DNA from: Echiichthys vipera
Lineage: Eukaryota > Chordata > Actinopteri > Perciformes > Trachinidae
Assembly (NCBI GenBank): GCA_963691815.1
Contig: OY829662.1
Location: 7,412,960-7,476,959, forward strand
Direction of reading: 5' to 3'
DNA: 64,000 nt
Every line of letters begins with the position of its first letter. Within the stretch, counting starts at the first letter, position 1. Position numbers and translations under genes: made by a program. Shown piece by piece: positions 1 to 13,854 of the stretch. A model generated the notes under the pieces. That model worked only from the letters and a program-made list of their open reading frames with translations. It made no database searches and was not told the DNA's origin.

Positions 1-1172
1 GCTGTAGGACAATATATTCTGTGGTTCTCCAATAGTGCCTGTAGTAGAGGGTTTGGTAAAACTTAAAGACTGAATATGCTGCTGCTGTCATAAAGATCTT
101 ATGTAATGTAGCCTGTGGCATTATGGGAATTAAGTCAACTTGTGAAACCCAGCCTGTACAGCAGGTTATATATTTCTGCAGGTCAAAAAAAAATGTATAA
201 GCGACAACCAGCAACGACAATGAGCATTTCACACTATCTCTATATATATATATGGAAACTGCTGACGTTTTTAATTTGACTTAATTCAAACAAAAAAAGG
301 TCATACAGGAAATAGGAGTGGGAAGAAGTAAATGCTTATTTAATCCCAACCTTCTCCATAATTCATTGTGAGTAAGTTACAGCTTCCTCTGTCCTACAAG
401 TGTTGTGATTTTTTATTTCTTTATAATTTTTTACCAACTCAACCAATTTTTATCTAAGTATCTTACAAATACAATTTATCTATTATACATTCATATCATA
501 TTTATCAAAAATGATATAGCTGTTGATATAGTTTAGTGTCCTTTTGAAGGGAGTGGCAGGTAGTGAGGTCCTTATTGGTGTGGCACTGTCCAGCTGAGTT
601 CACAAGTTGACTGAAATCGTTTAAGACAGCTAGCAAACATTACTTTGGTGTCCAGCACTTCATTAGTTATGTAAAGATCAGCAGAGTATCAACAACTAGC
701 AGCCTAGCCACCACTGCTCAACCATTTGACGTGTACACGCTGGTTTGTGAGACGTGACAGCTGACATGCTCTACCTGCTAAATGCCCCGACACTTTATGA
801 ATCACACATCCGTTTTTACATTAAGCAAAGAGGTTAATCCTGGCTGGACTCGCACAATGTCAACTTTTAGCTACCTGACTAAAGGTAACGTTAGAGCTTA
901 CTAGCTATCCCATCCGTGAGCTACCTAAGCTAGGCTAGGCTAATGACAGCGGGGAGAAAAAGCATGTTGGTCTGAGCAGTTAATAACGTATAGACACCGC
1001 TGGTTGTTGTGTCTTATTTACCAGCAAGGATTTTCATTTATTATGCCACCAGGTGGTAGGTTATCATACAAATTCTGTCAATTCTTCCCAACAATTAACC
1101 ACCAGACTGTCGGCGGCCTAGTTAGCACCACCAGGCGCCATCCCCGAGGCACAGTGGCGAAGGAATGCCCAC
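1..1172 (-). other. Probable znf598 intron 1, no further exon seen
   Basis: This stretch follows the znf598 exon 1 donor on the minus strand, so it should be intron. I looked for the next znf598 exon, which normally continues the segment after the RING, and did not find it; the gene therefore continues off the left edge. The DNA is AT-rich with a short TA run near 242-253 and no convincing coding frame. No repeat family was recognised. Confidence 0.55.
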
Positions 1173-1346
1173 CTTGTCGAGCTCCTCCCGGCAGACGGCG
1201 CAGTACTTCTGGTCGCACAGCACCCTCATTTTGGTGGAGCAGCGGTAACAAACCGGGTGGTCGCATTTTCCCAAGGCGAAGATATGAACCTCTTGGCAGC
1301 ACAGGACGCAGTGCTTCTCTGTGTCTTTAGTGGTTGTTGAAGCCAT
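1173..1346 (-). CDS. znf598: znf598 coding exon 1: RING E3 ubiquitin ligase, partial
   Basis: This is the N-terminal 58 codons of ZNF598, the cytosolic E3 ligase that senses collided ribosomes and ubiquitinates 40S proteins (eS10 and uS10) in ribosome quality control; that role is known for the family, not shown here. The exon carries a RING finger: Cys13, Cys16, Cys28, His30, Cys33, Cys36, Cys49 and Cys52, with the diagnostic stretches KHCVLCC, GKCDHPVCYRCSTKMRVLC and YCAVCREEL. The chosen start is the ATG at 1346 (MASTTTKD). An in-frame upstream GTG extension is possible but less like the family. The exon ends in AAG with donor GTGGGC at 1172, phase 0. The LIM-like, zinc-finger and proline-rich parts are off the left edge. 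Confidence 0.93.
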
Positions 1347-1600
1347 GGCGGAGAAAGACACAAAGCAACTTTAGCACTGTTGTTTAGGAAGATAGTCCCA
1401 GCCGCTGGAGCGCTTACGTAATTACGAAAGTCTGAGCCACTGCCGCGTCACGTAACTGTCGTACCTCCGGTCTGCAGCGTGAGGACGGGCCTCACCTTAC
1501 TGCAGGCAGTCTGGTCTCGACCTGCTCCACGTGTGTCCCGCGGTGTCGGACACGGACGCCGTCTGGTGCTGATGCTGATGGGAGGTGCTGCACTTTGGGG
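1347..1600 (-). promoter_or_regulatory. znf598 5' leader and CpG-rich promoter region
   Basis: The DNA just upstream of the znf598 start becomes rich in CpG compared with the AT-rich flanks. It includes a TCACGTAA element near 1448 (E-box/CRE-like) and several CG pairs between 1410 and 1570. No TATA box stands out. This is the usual look of a housekeeping CpG promoter, but the transcription start cannot be fixed from sequence alone. Confidence 0.45.
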
Positions 1601-2845
1601 GAAATGTTTCATTCATTAGCAAAGATTATTAGGTCCTCAACCCTTATTTCCTTTTTTTTAGTGGAATGTAAGTCACATGTTTATAGACTGTTATATATCA
1701 TATCGGCTACTTTACTTTATCCTCTATTTATTATTGTATAATGAATTTACCACCTTTGTGGTGAGATTTACTGTGTATCCTGTTACAATTTGTGTTGTAT
1801 GTATGTATGTGTGTATATAAAGCCTACTTTGTGATTTATTCTGCTCTCTGAAATAGTTTTGTGTTCTTGTCTGGCTATTGTCATTTTTGATGATTCAAAG
1901 TCCTAGAAACTGAAGATACACATTTACATTTCTGGAATTGTATTCCAAATTAGGACAATAGAACATTTAATACACTATATTTTATTTTAATTTGGCTACT
2001 AAGATTTAATACATGTGTATATATATATATATTATTTTTAAATTCCTGATTCTGTCTTAGACTTTACGAAGCATGGTGGAAATGAAGCCTTGATCTTTGT
2101 TTGTTATATTCTCTTAAATTAAATCCATTTAAATATGTATTCTCTTTATTAAAGTTCAGATCTGTTTGTGTATTTTGAATCATGAACGATCTAAAGTAAC
2201 TTGAACACATGAGAGCGGAGGGGAAAAGAGTTTGGACCCATCCAAGTCAGCAGGAAAGCTCAAACATTTGCAAAACTTAAATACTTGTTTTGCTTCATTT
2301 ATTTTTTTATTTTACGTTATTTATGTGAACTTCATTAAGTATACTTTGTTTGTTTCTAATAAAGAAAAAAATTTTCTTTTACTAATTAAAGTTGCAGTTG
2401 TTTTAATAAACAGACATATGGAGAAGATTTATGAAAGTTTTTTTTTCATTTGACTCCTGCAATTAAAACTTGGCTTTAGTAACAATAACAGGTATTATCA
2501 GTAAAAAATAGTATTAATAGTATTTTAAACTGATACTTTTGTGGCATTTTGTGTGCTTTCTAGTTTAAAAATGTATTATTTTATTAAAGTTGTGCATGTG
2601 TTTGTGGGAAAGTTTCTCTATTTAAGGTGGTATCCTGTAAGAGGTCTGTTGTGTTAACGCTACATAAATCTGTGGGTGTAACCTTGTATTCTGTGTATTC
2701 ACATTTTCATGTCACGTTCAGTAAACTGGTCAAATGATTTAAAACTGTATTTACTGATTAATCTGTGTGCGTTTGCCCGAACTCCAGGCTGAAAGAAAAC
2801 AACAGGTAAACAGAGAACATGAATAAAAATGACAACAAAATGATC
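1601..2845. other. AT-rich intergenic DNA, nothing recognised
   Basis: AT-rich sequence with short TA runs (about 2017-2030) and a few TTTATT/AATAAA words. No coding frame longer than chance and no repeat family recognised. The ORF starting at 2232 (73 codons, Phe/Ile/Lys-rich) has the composition of random AT-rich DNA. Confidence 0.5.
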
Positions 2846-3075
2846 AACAGCTTAAAAAAGGTTGGAGCCTACAATTCCCATAATGCAACTCAATCGCATT
2901 TTCATTAGAACACCCATGTCTTTCAAACTCCAAATGTCAGATACTGGAAATCGAGGACAAGTAGAGAGGAAAATTATTTTTTAGTCATGTGCTGATGAGA
3001 AATAACGATGAAATATCTCTCTATTATCTTGTTTCTGCTCAGATCCTGATGATGTCATATTGGTGGGGGGAGCCA
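2846..3075. repeat. Dispersed repeat with CCCATAATGCAACT core
   Basis: The core TTCCCATAATGCAACT at about 2875-2890, followed by a TTTTCATTAGA-like segment and a GATGATGTCATA block near 3048, recurs in the same order at 33361-33560. A related core occurs at 26330-26345. The shared order of blocks argues for one dispersed family rather than chance. The class is not assigned. Confidence 0.5.
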
Positions 3076-3109
3076 GTCACTGTGTTGGTACATGGGAGAT
3101 GCAGTCTTA

Positions 3110-3570
3110 AGAACAGAATATAACTGTGTATCATTAGATTCCTCTTTCTAAAGCCTGGAGATCACCAGCTCAGGTAAGGCCCTCCGTGACTGAGTCTGTG
3201 TGTATTTAACTGAAGAGAAGAGAAGTGCAGTAACGTCGATCTGTGTGTCTTCTTTTTGTGTCTCTCTAGGTCAGATGGAGGCAAAATCCAGTAGGACGGA
3301 AGAAGATTGAGGTGGTCTCTTCTGACCTTTGGTATTTCCAGAGCTGAAGGAGAACCAACTGTAGAGGAAGAAGTCCAGAGAACAGAGTCGGATCTCATCT
3401 CACATTCAGATGGACTTCTGAGCTGCTGCATCCATCAGCTCGTGGTTTTACAGACACACAGAATCAGTATAATCAGAGGAAGAGGTTTACTTAAAAGTTT
3501 GTATTGTTTTATTGGTTGGATTATTTGTAGGAGGAGGTCACCATTAAAGATTCACTATTTTAATAAAGTG
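3110..3570 (+). other. Unassigned plus-strand segment with splice-like signals
   Basis: A strong donor-like site CTCAGgtaagg (3173-3179) is followed by a T-rich acceptor-like TCTCTCTAG ending at 3269, which would remove a mini-intron of about 95 bases on the plus strand. An AATAAA lies at 3560. The following ORF (3307-3705, 132 codons) overlaps the 3' end of slc25a17 on the other strand and resembles no family I know. It could be a fragment of a multicopy gene leader, a non-coding transcript or chance. Confidence 0.25.
3508..3513 (-). terminator. Candidate slc25a17 poly(A) signal
   Basis: AATAAA on the minus strand (TTTATT on plus), about 165 bases after the slc25a17 stop codon. It is the first canonical hexamer downstream. 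Confidence 0.45.
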
Positions 3571-3676
3571 TCCAATTTCCAAGAAGCTGAAGTCCCCATC
3601 ATGCGTTCGGTATGCAGTGATCACTACAGTCTGTCAGTGCTTTTTTGTGGTCAAACACCCATGGTTGTGAAGCTAG

Positions 3677-6600
3677 CTAGCGTTTCTTGTATTGGTTGCT
3701 CCTGAGTCCCATGACTCTGAAGGTGCAGCTGGCAATCTTCTCATAGAGAAGGAACATGAGTGCAGCAGTCAGCACTGTCTGCAGCAGCTTGGCCTCCAGG
3801 CCTTTAAAAAGACCCAACAGCCCATACGTCCTATAAAACGAAACCAGAGTTAAAACCAACAAAAAAAAACATGTTAATTATCACTTTAATAACAAATTCC
3901 ATGTAATTAAACTGCTCCAAGTCGAATGAATGTTTTTTTCCTCCTTGAATTACACACTGTATCTATAAAGGAGAACATAAATTGAGCCATAAGAGTAGAC
4001 AAAATTAAAATTACAACCTAATTGTGTTTGTGTTTGCGTTTGCGTGTGTGTGTGTGTGCACACGTACCCACCTCACTCTGTTGACCAATAGACACTTGAT
4101 AGTCCTTAGACTGGACAGTAGTTTTGACTCGTCTGTTGACTCGCTGAACTGTCCAAACTAGAGTAATTAAAAAAAAAAAAAGATTATGTGCTCTAAAAGC
4201 TACAATGTGTATAATTTGTACGTGTGATTCTAATCATCCATTTACAAAATCAACCGTATCTCATTTTACATATGTAAACAAAACACACAGGCATACACAT
4301 ACTGTACACACAAAGCCTACCCTGAGAATGGACTGTATCGTCTGCAGTGGGTAGGTAACAATGGTGGCAACAGCTTTGGCAACTGCGCCGACGATGAAGA
4401 CCTCAGCAGATGACAGCTTGGAGGGAAGAAGAAGAAAACGTATTAATAAAACAATGGTAGCCTAAAGGTCTGTCCGCACTAACTACTGAGGTGAATATAT
4501 TACACTCTCTCTTCCTTCACCACGAGCATCAGATTATTCTTAACTAACATTACCCACAACTGCTCTGGTGGATCACGAAAATGTCAATATGCAGGTGGTA
4601 TGAAATAAGGCAAGCACATGTTCAGCCATGGTATCTGCGTCAATGGTCTCTCTCTGCTTAATAAAAATCATGAGGACAGAATTAGTGCATATCAAGTGTC
4701 TACTCATCCAGATAACGGGATGACCTGAAGTAACGTCCCTCCTCTACTTTTCACTTGGTTAATCACACCTGCATACTACTACTACTATTACTTTTCATTT
4801 ATTTTCTTACCACTATGTGGCACTTCTGTTTACCCCTTACATTATTGTATTATATACTACAGTGTAAACCGCTTATAGTGATCACATCTGTCCATATGAG
4901 ATATTATTATAACGTAAGATTTTTACTTTTGTTTATTTCTCATGCAAATTGACATCTAATTGTCACTCATACATTTATTAGGCAATGAATATAAAGAAAT
5001 ACAACTGACAGCATTGCAGGCTTCATCTGGCTCACCTCAGCTCCATCGACAAACAAAGTAGACCTGTAGTTTGTGCCAGGACGGGTTTTGTAAGGGTTTA
5101 GGCCAAATGCATTTTATTTACATTGAATATGTTTTGAGATGTTTAAAGACGGTAAACAATATTCATGGAAAATTGTTGTAGCTGTGTCAGTGTTATTAAT
5201 ATAGGTAGTACAGTGTGCATTATGTCTGATTTTGAAGTAATCTAAAATAATTAATATGAATCCAATGGATTACAGTATTTATTGTGATTTATTTATGTAT
5301 ATTTATGTAATTTGGATTCAGTAACTGACTACATTTCAAAGGAATCTAACCCAACCCTGGAAATGAATAATAAAAACATAATATTGTCAATTTTAACTCA
5401 AATGGCCAAGCTTTGTTTCTCATAAATCTACTCCATGCGTCTGTACTGAGACTTGAATTGGTACTTAAATACTGCTCTCGTCCTGTCTTTCCTTCAAATA
5501 TTTGCATTCTCCTCTTCCCTCTGTCACCTCTCTTTGCTCCTCACTCACCTCCCTGGGAACTCCTCCTCTCAGCTGCCTCTTCAGGCCTTCGTAAATCATG
5601 AACTGGACGGCCGGATTCAGCACCAGCAGCAGGGACGGGAGGGTCCCGTTCCACAGTGCTCCCACGCCCTCATCACGGATGATCTGCGCAAACGCATCTG
5701 CGAAAAAAACAAAACAGCAAATCGGCCATTATTGGAAAAAAGAAAATAAGACAGAAAGGTCATAACCTGAGAGCATCCACGTATTGCACTAAATGCCACT
5801 TTATATATGTGGTGAATGTTACGGAGGACTAAACATGACTTAAGTCTCAAAAAATGAATGCATAAATAAATACAGGAATAAGTAAATGCTGAAACTAATG
5901 AATAAAGAAAGAAATGCATGAATAAATGGGACCTCCTACCTCATTAACATATTGATACAGAAACACAGAAAAAAATAAATGTGGGTTAATCAAAATGAAG
6001 AAATAAATGTAAAGCATTTCTTTATACATTTCTTTCTTCTTTTATTTATTTATACATTTATTCATTCTATTTTTTAGCATTTAATTATTATTATTATGAT
6101 TATTGTTTATGCATTTAGTTATTTATGTATTCCTGTATTTATTTATACATTTATTTATGCATTTATTCATAGAGTCATGTTTAGTCTTCCAAAGGATATC
6201 AGACAATGACCACTTACCCAGAATGCCAGAGTAGTTGGTGGGCCGTATGTCTGCATTACGAAACTTGGAACCCTGCAGCTTCAGCCTGGTGTTGACCACC
6301 CACAAGGGAGTGGTCGCCAGTACATTGACAACACCTAGAGACAGGAAGGTAGATTAAAAAATTTGAGATAAGTCATGAAGAAATGGATGTGGACAGACAC
6401 TGACATGACCATGACTCTCTAACCTGCAGCAATGCCTACGATTAAGTCAGTGGTTGTTGTCGACTGCTTTCCCTTGAGCCAGCTAGCCTTGAGGCTGTGG
6501 AAGCAGTAGAAGTAGACAAAGTTGGAGCAACATAGGCTGCAGATGACCGGGAACCAGCCTCTGTACGGAGCTAGTCTGCAGGAGGGACAGCAAACACAGG

Positions 6601-7654
6601 AACACGTCTTAGAAATCACATATGTATCTTTTCTTTGCACCTTTTTGGTTCATCTGGAAATTGATAGGTGCTCGTGTATGAATGTTCATATGTTCTTAAA
6701 TATGTGAACCGATGAAGTTAAGATGTAGAAATCAAGAGCAAGCAACTACATCAAATCTATTTTAAAAACATTTGTCACTCACAGTCCTTCCTCTTTGACA
6801 ATTTCTGCCAGAATGGCTGGAGTTGATTTGGCCTTCCTATTGTCATCCACTGAACACAAACAAAACACAACTCGTTTTTAACACATTGATAACAGTAATA
6901 ACTTTAAATAAAACTGCATTATTATTGTTTTTTACCTTGTAGCCTCAGTCTGGCAGTATCAAGAGGGAAGAATACTGTCATGGCAGTCACACTTCCCTAA
7001 AAACAGCCTACAATCAGTTTTCAGGGGATGGACATATAAGAAGTCGCACACCAAACTCCATTGAGAAATGTGATAATTTAAAGTATGTATAGCACAAAAC
7101 ACGCACTAAGATAGGATACATTGTGTTTTCTGAAAAGCCATAAAACCATATTCACTTCGGCTGGTTTCTCCTTCCATATGAAAAGGTTGGTCTAAACCAG
7201 GGGTGGCCAACCCGGCTCCTGGAGAGCTACTGCCCTGCATGGTTTAGGTTTCTCTCTGCTCCAAAACACCTGAGTCTAATGATTATCAAACCTGTGACAA
7301 GCTTCAGCTGCTTGATAACAAGCACATCATTAGACTCAGGTGTGTTGGAGCAGGGAGAAACCTAAAACATGCAGGGCAGTAGCTCTCCAGGAGGAGGGTT
7401 GGGCACCCCTGGTCTAAACATTTCCAAAGCTTAGTCTGTTTGATGGTGTCTGTGGCGCAGTCATGTCCAAAACACAAGGACACGTTCAACTTTGAATGGA
7501 GTTTGGTGTGGAAGATTTAAAGCGAACGCATGAACACAATAACATACCCACCCAATTACAGAAAGGAATAGTGAAAGTAAATGTCACGTTAACTCACCAC
7601 TGCTCCTGATACAGCATGAACCAAACTCTCATACGAGAAAACCGGGAGGCTCAT
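3677..7654 (-). CDS. slc25a17: slc25a17: peroxisomal membrane carrier PMP34, complete
   Basis: Nine exons joined in phase: 7654-7598, 6996-6936, 6849-6783, 6575-6424, 6334-6218, 5697-5549, 4416-4321, 4157-4072, 3830-3677. Together they make 939 bases, 312 residues plus stop; the human protein is 307. It is a mitochondrial-carrier-family protein known to exchange CoA, FAD, NAD and adenine nucleotides across the peroxisomal membrane. Three repeats of two helices are visible, with signature motifs at P30 (PLDTAR), P122 (PLWVVN) and P224 (PLQTIQ). Family stretches include SYESLVHAVSGAVGSVTAMT at the N-terminus, APYRGWFPV, ALWNGTLPSLLLV and KGLEAKLLQTVLTAALMF. The start is the ATG that gives MSLPVFSYESL, matching the family. 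All introns are GT-AG. The C-terminus ends QYKKR. I see no frameshift, so it looks intact. Confidence 0.97.
5823..6190. mobile_element. Fold-back MITE in slc25a17 intron 5
   Basis: Imperfect terminal inverted repeats: GGAGGACTAAACATGACT at 5823 and its reverse complement ending AGTCTTCC at 6190. The interior is a low-complexity field of ATAAATA/TATTTAT words in opposite orientation in the two halves, so the whole element can fold back. It ends about 27 bases from the exon 5 donor at 6217. No transposase. The superfamily is not assigned. Confidence 0.6.
7198..7411. mobile_element. hAT-type MITE with perfect 8-bp target duplication
   Basis: A 214-base fold-back element in slc25a17 intron 1. 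It begins CAGGGGTGG and ends CACCCCTG, and its two halves are near-complete inverted copies (CTGGAGAGCTACTGCCCTGC against its complement near 7372-7391). It is flanked by the exact 8-bp direct repeat GTCTAAAC at 7190-7197 and 7412-7419. CAGGGGTG ends with 8-bp duplications are typical of hAT elements. There is no coding capacity, so it must have been moved in trans. Confidence 0.85.
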
Positions 7655-7870
7655 TTTGAACGAGGTTTTTTTAAAGGTTTCGAAACTTTTGCTAAAATAA
7701 AGCCAACGACGGCTTCTTTAAACTCCGGTTTGTAAAACCAAACAACTGTTATGCCCTCACTGTGCTGCGGACTGTTTTTAATGCCTTGCTTCCTTGTGGC
7801 TGACTTGGGAGACGCTATTCTGCCGTGCAGCGAGGTATTGTGGGTAATGTAGTTCGTGCTACTGCTTGCG
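7655..7870 (-). promoter_or_regulatory. slc25a17 5' leader and promoter with ZNF143-like motif
   Basis: On the minus strand, AACTACATTACCCACAATA (7854-7836) resembles the ZNF143/THAP11 promoter element (ACTACA..TCCCA..ATGC) and is followed downstream by CpG-bearing leader sequence. Such motifs sit close to the start of many housekeeping genes. It lies about 185 bases upstream of the slc25a17 ATG. No TATA box seen. Confidence 0.5.
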
Positions 7871-7895
7871 GTTAATGATCTACTTGTTATCCTAC

Positions 7896-8660
7896 GGAAG
7901 CCCTAAACGGTCAGACATGACATACATTTGATTTCCTCCGTTTTCCCGCGATAACGAGATAATTTATTTGAGATCTGGAAAAGCTGGTGTTTATTATATG
8001 TGATAAAAAGGCAAGAAGGTATTTCAGCCTGCTGCTCCTCCTCTGACATTGATACACTGATTCTCCAGATCTCAAATTAATTATGTCGTTATCACGAGAA
8101 AACGGAGGAAATCAAATGTATGTCATGTATGACCGTTTAGGGCAGCGGTGTCAAACTCAAATTCTCAGTGGGCCAAATTTAAAAACTGGGACAAAGTTGT
8201 GGTGCCAAACTCAATATCTACAAGAAAAAAAAACCCTGCAAATGTGCATGTTTTCCCTTCTCTCCAGATGTGTAATGTTGAACCTTTCCAGTGCAGGTCC
8301 TTGTACTTGTCGTGGTGTTTCTTATGTTTGATTCTTCCGTTGAAGCCATGGTGGCTCTGCAGACGTAACAAACAGGTCTTTCCCTTCAGAAACAGATCAT
8401 CTGCCTCCCACCGGTGTTGAAAGCTCCTGTTTTCCATCTTTCTTTTGGCCGTTTTTGGGGAGGAGTGGATTAAGTTTGTCTGCAGAGACTGGTAGCATGA
8501 ATGCTCATGTTTTTCAACAGAAAAGTAGCGGTGTGTGTGCTTTAAACTCGCGGGCCAGCTCTCATAGGACCTTGATATGATCTTGAGGGCCAAATATAAT
8601 TACACCGCGGGCCAGATTTGGCCCACGGGCCTGAGATTGACACCCCTGGTTTAGGGCTTC
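7896..8660. mobile_element. Fold-back MITE interrupted by a nested hAT element
   Basis: The left arm (7896-7978, beginning GGAAGCCCTAAACGGTC) and right arm (about 8062-8142, ending GACCGTTTAGGG) are inverted copies of each other. The last bases of the right arm (GGGCTTC) are found only after the nested element at 8143-8648, so this MITE was inserted first and then split. A third copy of the arm lies at 8915-8999. No transposase. The superfamily is not assigned. Confidence 0.65.
8143..8648 (-). mobile_element. Nested non-autonomous hAT element with transposase remnant
   Basis: Termini CAGCGGTGTCAAACTC and TGACACCCCTG, with the perfect 8-bp duplication GTTTAGGG at 8135-8142 and 8649-8656. On the minus strand a decayed frame (about 8165-8593) includes KRKMENRSFQHRWEADDLF, which resembles the start of ZBED/Charlie-like hAT transposases, followed by what may be a broken BED-finger region (cysteines mostly lost). 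The catalytic core is absent, so the element is an internally deleted, inactive copy. Confidence 0.8.
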
Positions 8661-8914
8661 AGTAAATACCAGTACAGGGAGGAGATTTACAATGTGCACA
8701 TACATAGAAAGATTACACTTTAATCTCATAACAGTTAAAAAACGACTAATCATGTGTCAGTGTTGTCTATAGTGTTCTTCAAGATATGAGAGGTCTTTAT
8801 GAGGCATGACCTGTCAGGTGTGATGGAAATCTCAGGCCTATCAAGTTTCATTCATATACTATCAAATGAATGATCTCATTCATTTGGGAAAAGGGAGGAA
8901 AATGGTCTCGTTAT

Positions 8915-8999
8915 AGCAAGAAAACGGATCATAATTACCTCGTCGCGAGAAAACAAGAGAAAAGAAAATGTATGTTATGTATGACCGTGTAGGGCTTCC
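8915..8999. repeat. Solo arm of the 7896-8660 MITE family
   Basis: A segment with CGAGAAAAC, AAATGTATGTTATGTATGACCG and a final TAGGGCTTCC repeats the right arm of the neighbouring fold-back element in the same orientation. It may be the end of a second element or a partial duplication. Confidence 0.5.
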
Positions 9000-10360
9000 C
9001 TAGTTATCTACCTATCAAAATATTTGAGTATTTTATTCCTTGTCCTTTTACTTTTTAGGAACATTTGCAGGATCAACCGAAGCAGAAATTCAGGAAAAAC
9101 AACTAATAGAAGTTGGATGACATATTGCATGGTTTGTATTATATTGTGTTAATATTGAGGATGCTGCTTAAGCTACTGAACAGCATGTGAATATCCCTTT
9201 CACCCATTGTCCTTTCATACATGTATTGCACTGAATAGTGCGTTAGACCTTTCTTCCCTTCAATGCATTCTAGTTTTTTTTCTAGTTAAGTCAAAAAGAC
9301 TTCCCTTTCATTTACATTACTTATTTTGTCATGTCACATACTGTATTCATATTCTCATTTTGCCCACTTGTGTGATCTTCCTTTTCTCTCTTATACATAT
9401 TTTATTATAATTGTTGGAGAAGCCTGAGAAGATTTTCATTTCCAATTACTACTTCCCTGTAATTGTTGTGCACATGATTAATAAAAAACATTGAATGTTG
9501 AATAGCACTTTACAAAATGGAGATCAAGTCCCTGGAAAAAAGTAGCAGTAGTAGTCCATGCTGTCACTTTTATTTCCGTATGGTACTATGTAGTCACTAC
9601 ATAGGTACATGGAATAGCAACTCCATTTTCACTCCACACTTGCTTTGCTCTATTCTCTTCAGGTGTGTTCTTCACGCCAATGAAACGATGTAATTATGGT
9701 TATCTAAAAGATATTTTAATGCATTTGCAGGGAGCTAAAAAACATAAGCTGCGTTCTGTCAATGACTCAGACATGATTCACTGGAAAAAAAGGTTTAACT
9801 TCATCACAGCATTTGCCTCAAATGTTGCAACAGGACATGCAGACATCATCCTGTAATACAGGATTGAAATGGCACAGGTGTGCCACTGGAATAGCAACAG
9901 GTAGCAGGAGAGCTCAACAAATCATATTTAGGCCCATGCTGAATTTGTACTGCAAATTACTTTAAAAAAAAAAAATGTATTTAGAGAGGGGGCTTGATTC
10001 TTGTGGAAACCATTTATTTCATTTTTTATATTAGTAATGAACAAGATTTATTTGTAGACGTTTGCTGTTACATTGACACAAAGGTTATGTTTCAGGTTAA
10101 AACAGTTTGATTCAAACCTGTTAAACACCAAAATGCAAAGAAACATACAGTGTTGTAGGCTATAATGCCTTTACATGTGATTCCACATGTTTTACAGCCA
10201 GCGTATGTGACATGAACTTACCAGCATTTGGACATGATGAAAAACAAATGGCTGCTGCTCAGGCTCGCCTATCAGACTAAAGTCATCCGAGCACATATAG
10301 CACAGACATGTGACAAGAAATCATCAATTTAAAATTCTTTCACCATTAGAAAAATGTACG
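9000..10360. other. Intergenic DNA between slc25a17 and rpusd1
   Basis: No gene, structural RNA or recognised repeat. Base composition is AT-rich. Short ORFs at 9207-9410 and 9665-9856 have no family resemblance and poor coding composition. Confidence 0.45.
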
Positions 10361-10364
10361 GCAT

Positions 10365-10495
10365 CGACCCAACCCCCACTTATCAACAAGAACTTGAGCA
10401 AGGCACTTGTTCATCAGCTACTGCCGTGGAACTGGCTCACTGTACATCCTGGTTATAGTGGGCTGCTCCCAGTTGTTTGAATTAGAAAGCAGTAG
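10365..10495 (+). mobile_element. SINE body fragment
   Basis: The stretch containing GAGCAAGGCACTTG, ACTGGCTCACTGTACATCCT and AGTGGGCTGCTCCCAGTTG resembles the body of a fish tRNA-derived SINE. The tRNA-like head is missing, so this is a truncated copy. Confidence 0.5.
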
Positions 10496-10640
10496 CCTAC
10501 ATTCCCACATATATTTTATCTGGCATATTGTTTTTAACTTCCACGTATGCCATTGAAATGCAAAGCAGGTGGTCAGTGAGAGTGTGCATGCTCAATGTGG
10601 CCTTCATAAGTAAACGGATAAAATAAAATAAAACCAGTAT

Positions 10641-10646
10641 TTATTC
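10641..10646 (-). terminator. rpusd1 poly(A) signal three bases from the stop codon
   Basis: On the minus strand the sequence reads GGAGAC TGA TG AATAAA: the canonical hexamer begins almost directly after the rpusd1 stop codon. If used, the 3' UTR would be only a few tens of bases long. Confidence 0.55.
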
Positions 10647-10647
10647 A

Positions 10648-13215
<2,568 letters not shown>

Positions 13216-13317
13216 GTGCAGCGTTTAACTAACACAACTCATCCAGCCCTGCAGAGATAAGGTAGTTGTCTTAATATTTCCCTGTGTTTCCCGGTGCAAT
13301 AAAGTGAAAGCATTGTC

Positions 13318-13500
13318 AACGGCAGTAGCTCAGTACATAGGAACTTGGCTTGAGAACCAGTGGGTCACTGGTTCAAGTCCCCATAGGGACCAAGAAAAGA
13401 GGGTAGACCGAACACCAAAACTGCTCTTGGCGCTTGTCATGGAGCAGCCCTTTCACTCACCTGTTCTTGCATGTGTGTATTTCAGGCCGATTTTTAACAT
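13318..13500 (+). mobile_element. tRNA-derived SINE
   Basis: A tRNA-like head begins GGCAGTAGCTCAGTACATAG (A-box-like TAGCTCAGT) and carries a B-box-like GGTTCAAGTCC at about 13370-13381. It is followed by a body with ATGGAGCAGCCC and CATGTGTGTATTTCAGGC. The head cannot fold as a normal tRNA gene with an anticodon arm, and the body is attached, so this is a SINE. It lies upstream of rpusd1 coding exon 1, probably in the 5' UTR intron. Confidence 0.6.
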
Positions 13501-13854
13501 GAAAAAAAGAAACTGCTTTCTTTCTTTCAGAATGAACTTGAAATAACAAGTAAAAGTATATATTATGGAAAATATCCTCTTTTTATACTAAGAAATTACT
13601 GCATTACTGACACTTACTATACTGTTGGATACATATTATTCAGTAACAATGTGTCATGTTTTCTAAACTAATCATGTTATATTACGATATTTAGCGTAAC
13701 AAGGTTTAAACTTATGTTAAATGTAGTAAAAACCTACAATATTCGCCTCCGACATGTAGAGTAGGAGTATGAAAACATAAAATGGAAGCACTCCAATAAA
13801 GTAGAAGTAACCTGTGTGTACTTAAGTATATACTTGAGTAAATGTGGTCAGTTT

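Noticed and set aside
1004..1330. 108-codon plus-strand ORF across 1173-1330
   Set aside because: It is the antisense shadow of znf598 exon 1, whose RING cysteines are on the minus strand.
13318..13395. Possible tRNA gene with A and B boxes
   Set aside because: No complete cloverleaf with anticodon arm could be drawn, and a SINE body follows, so it is a tRNA-derived SINE.
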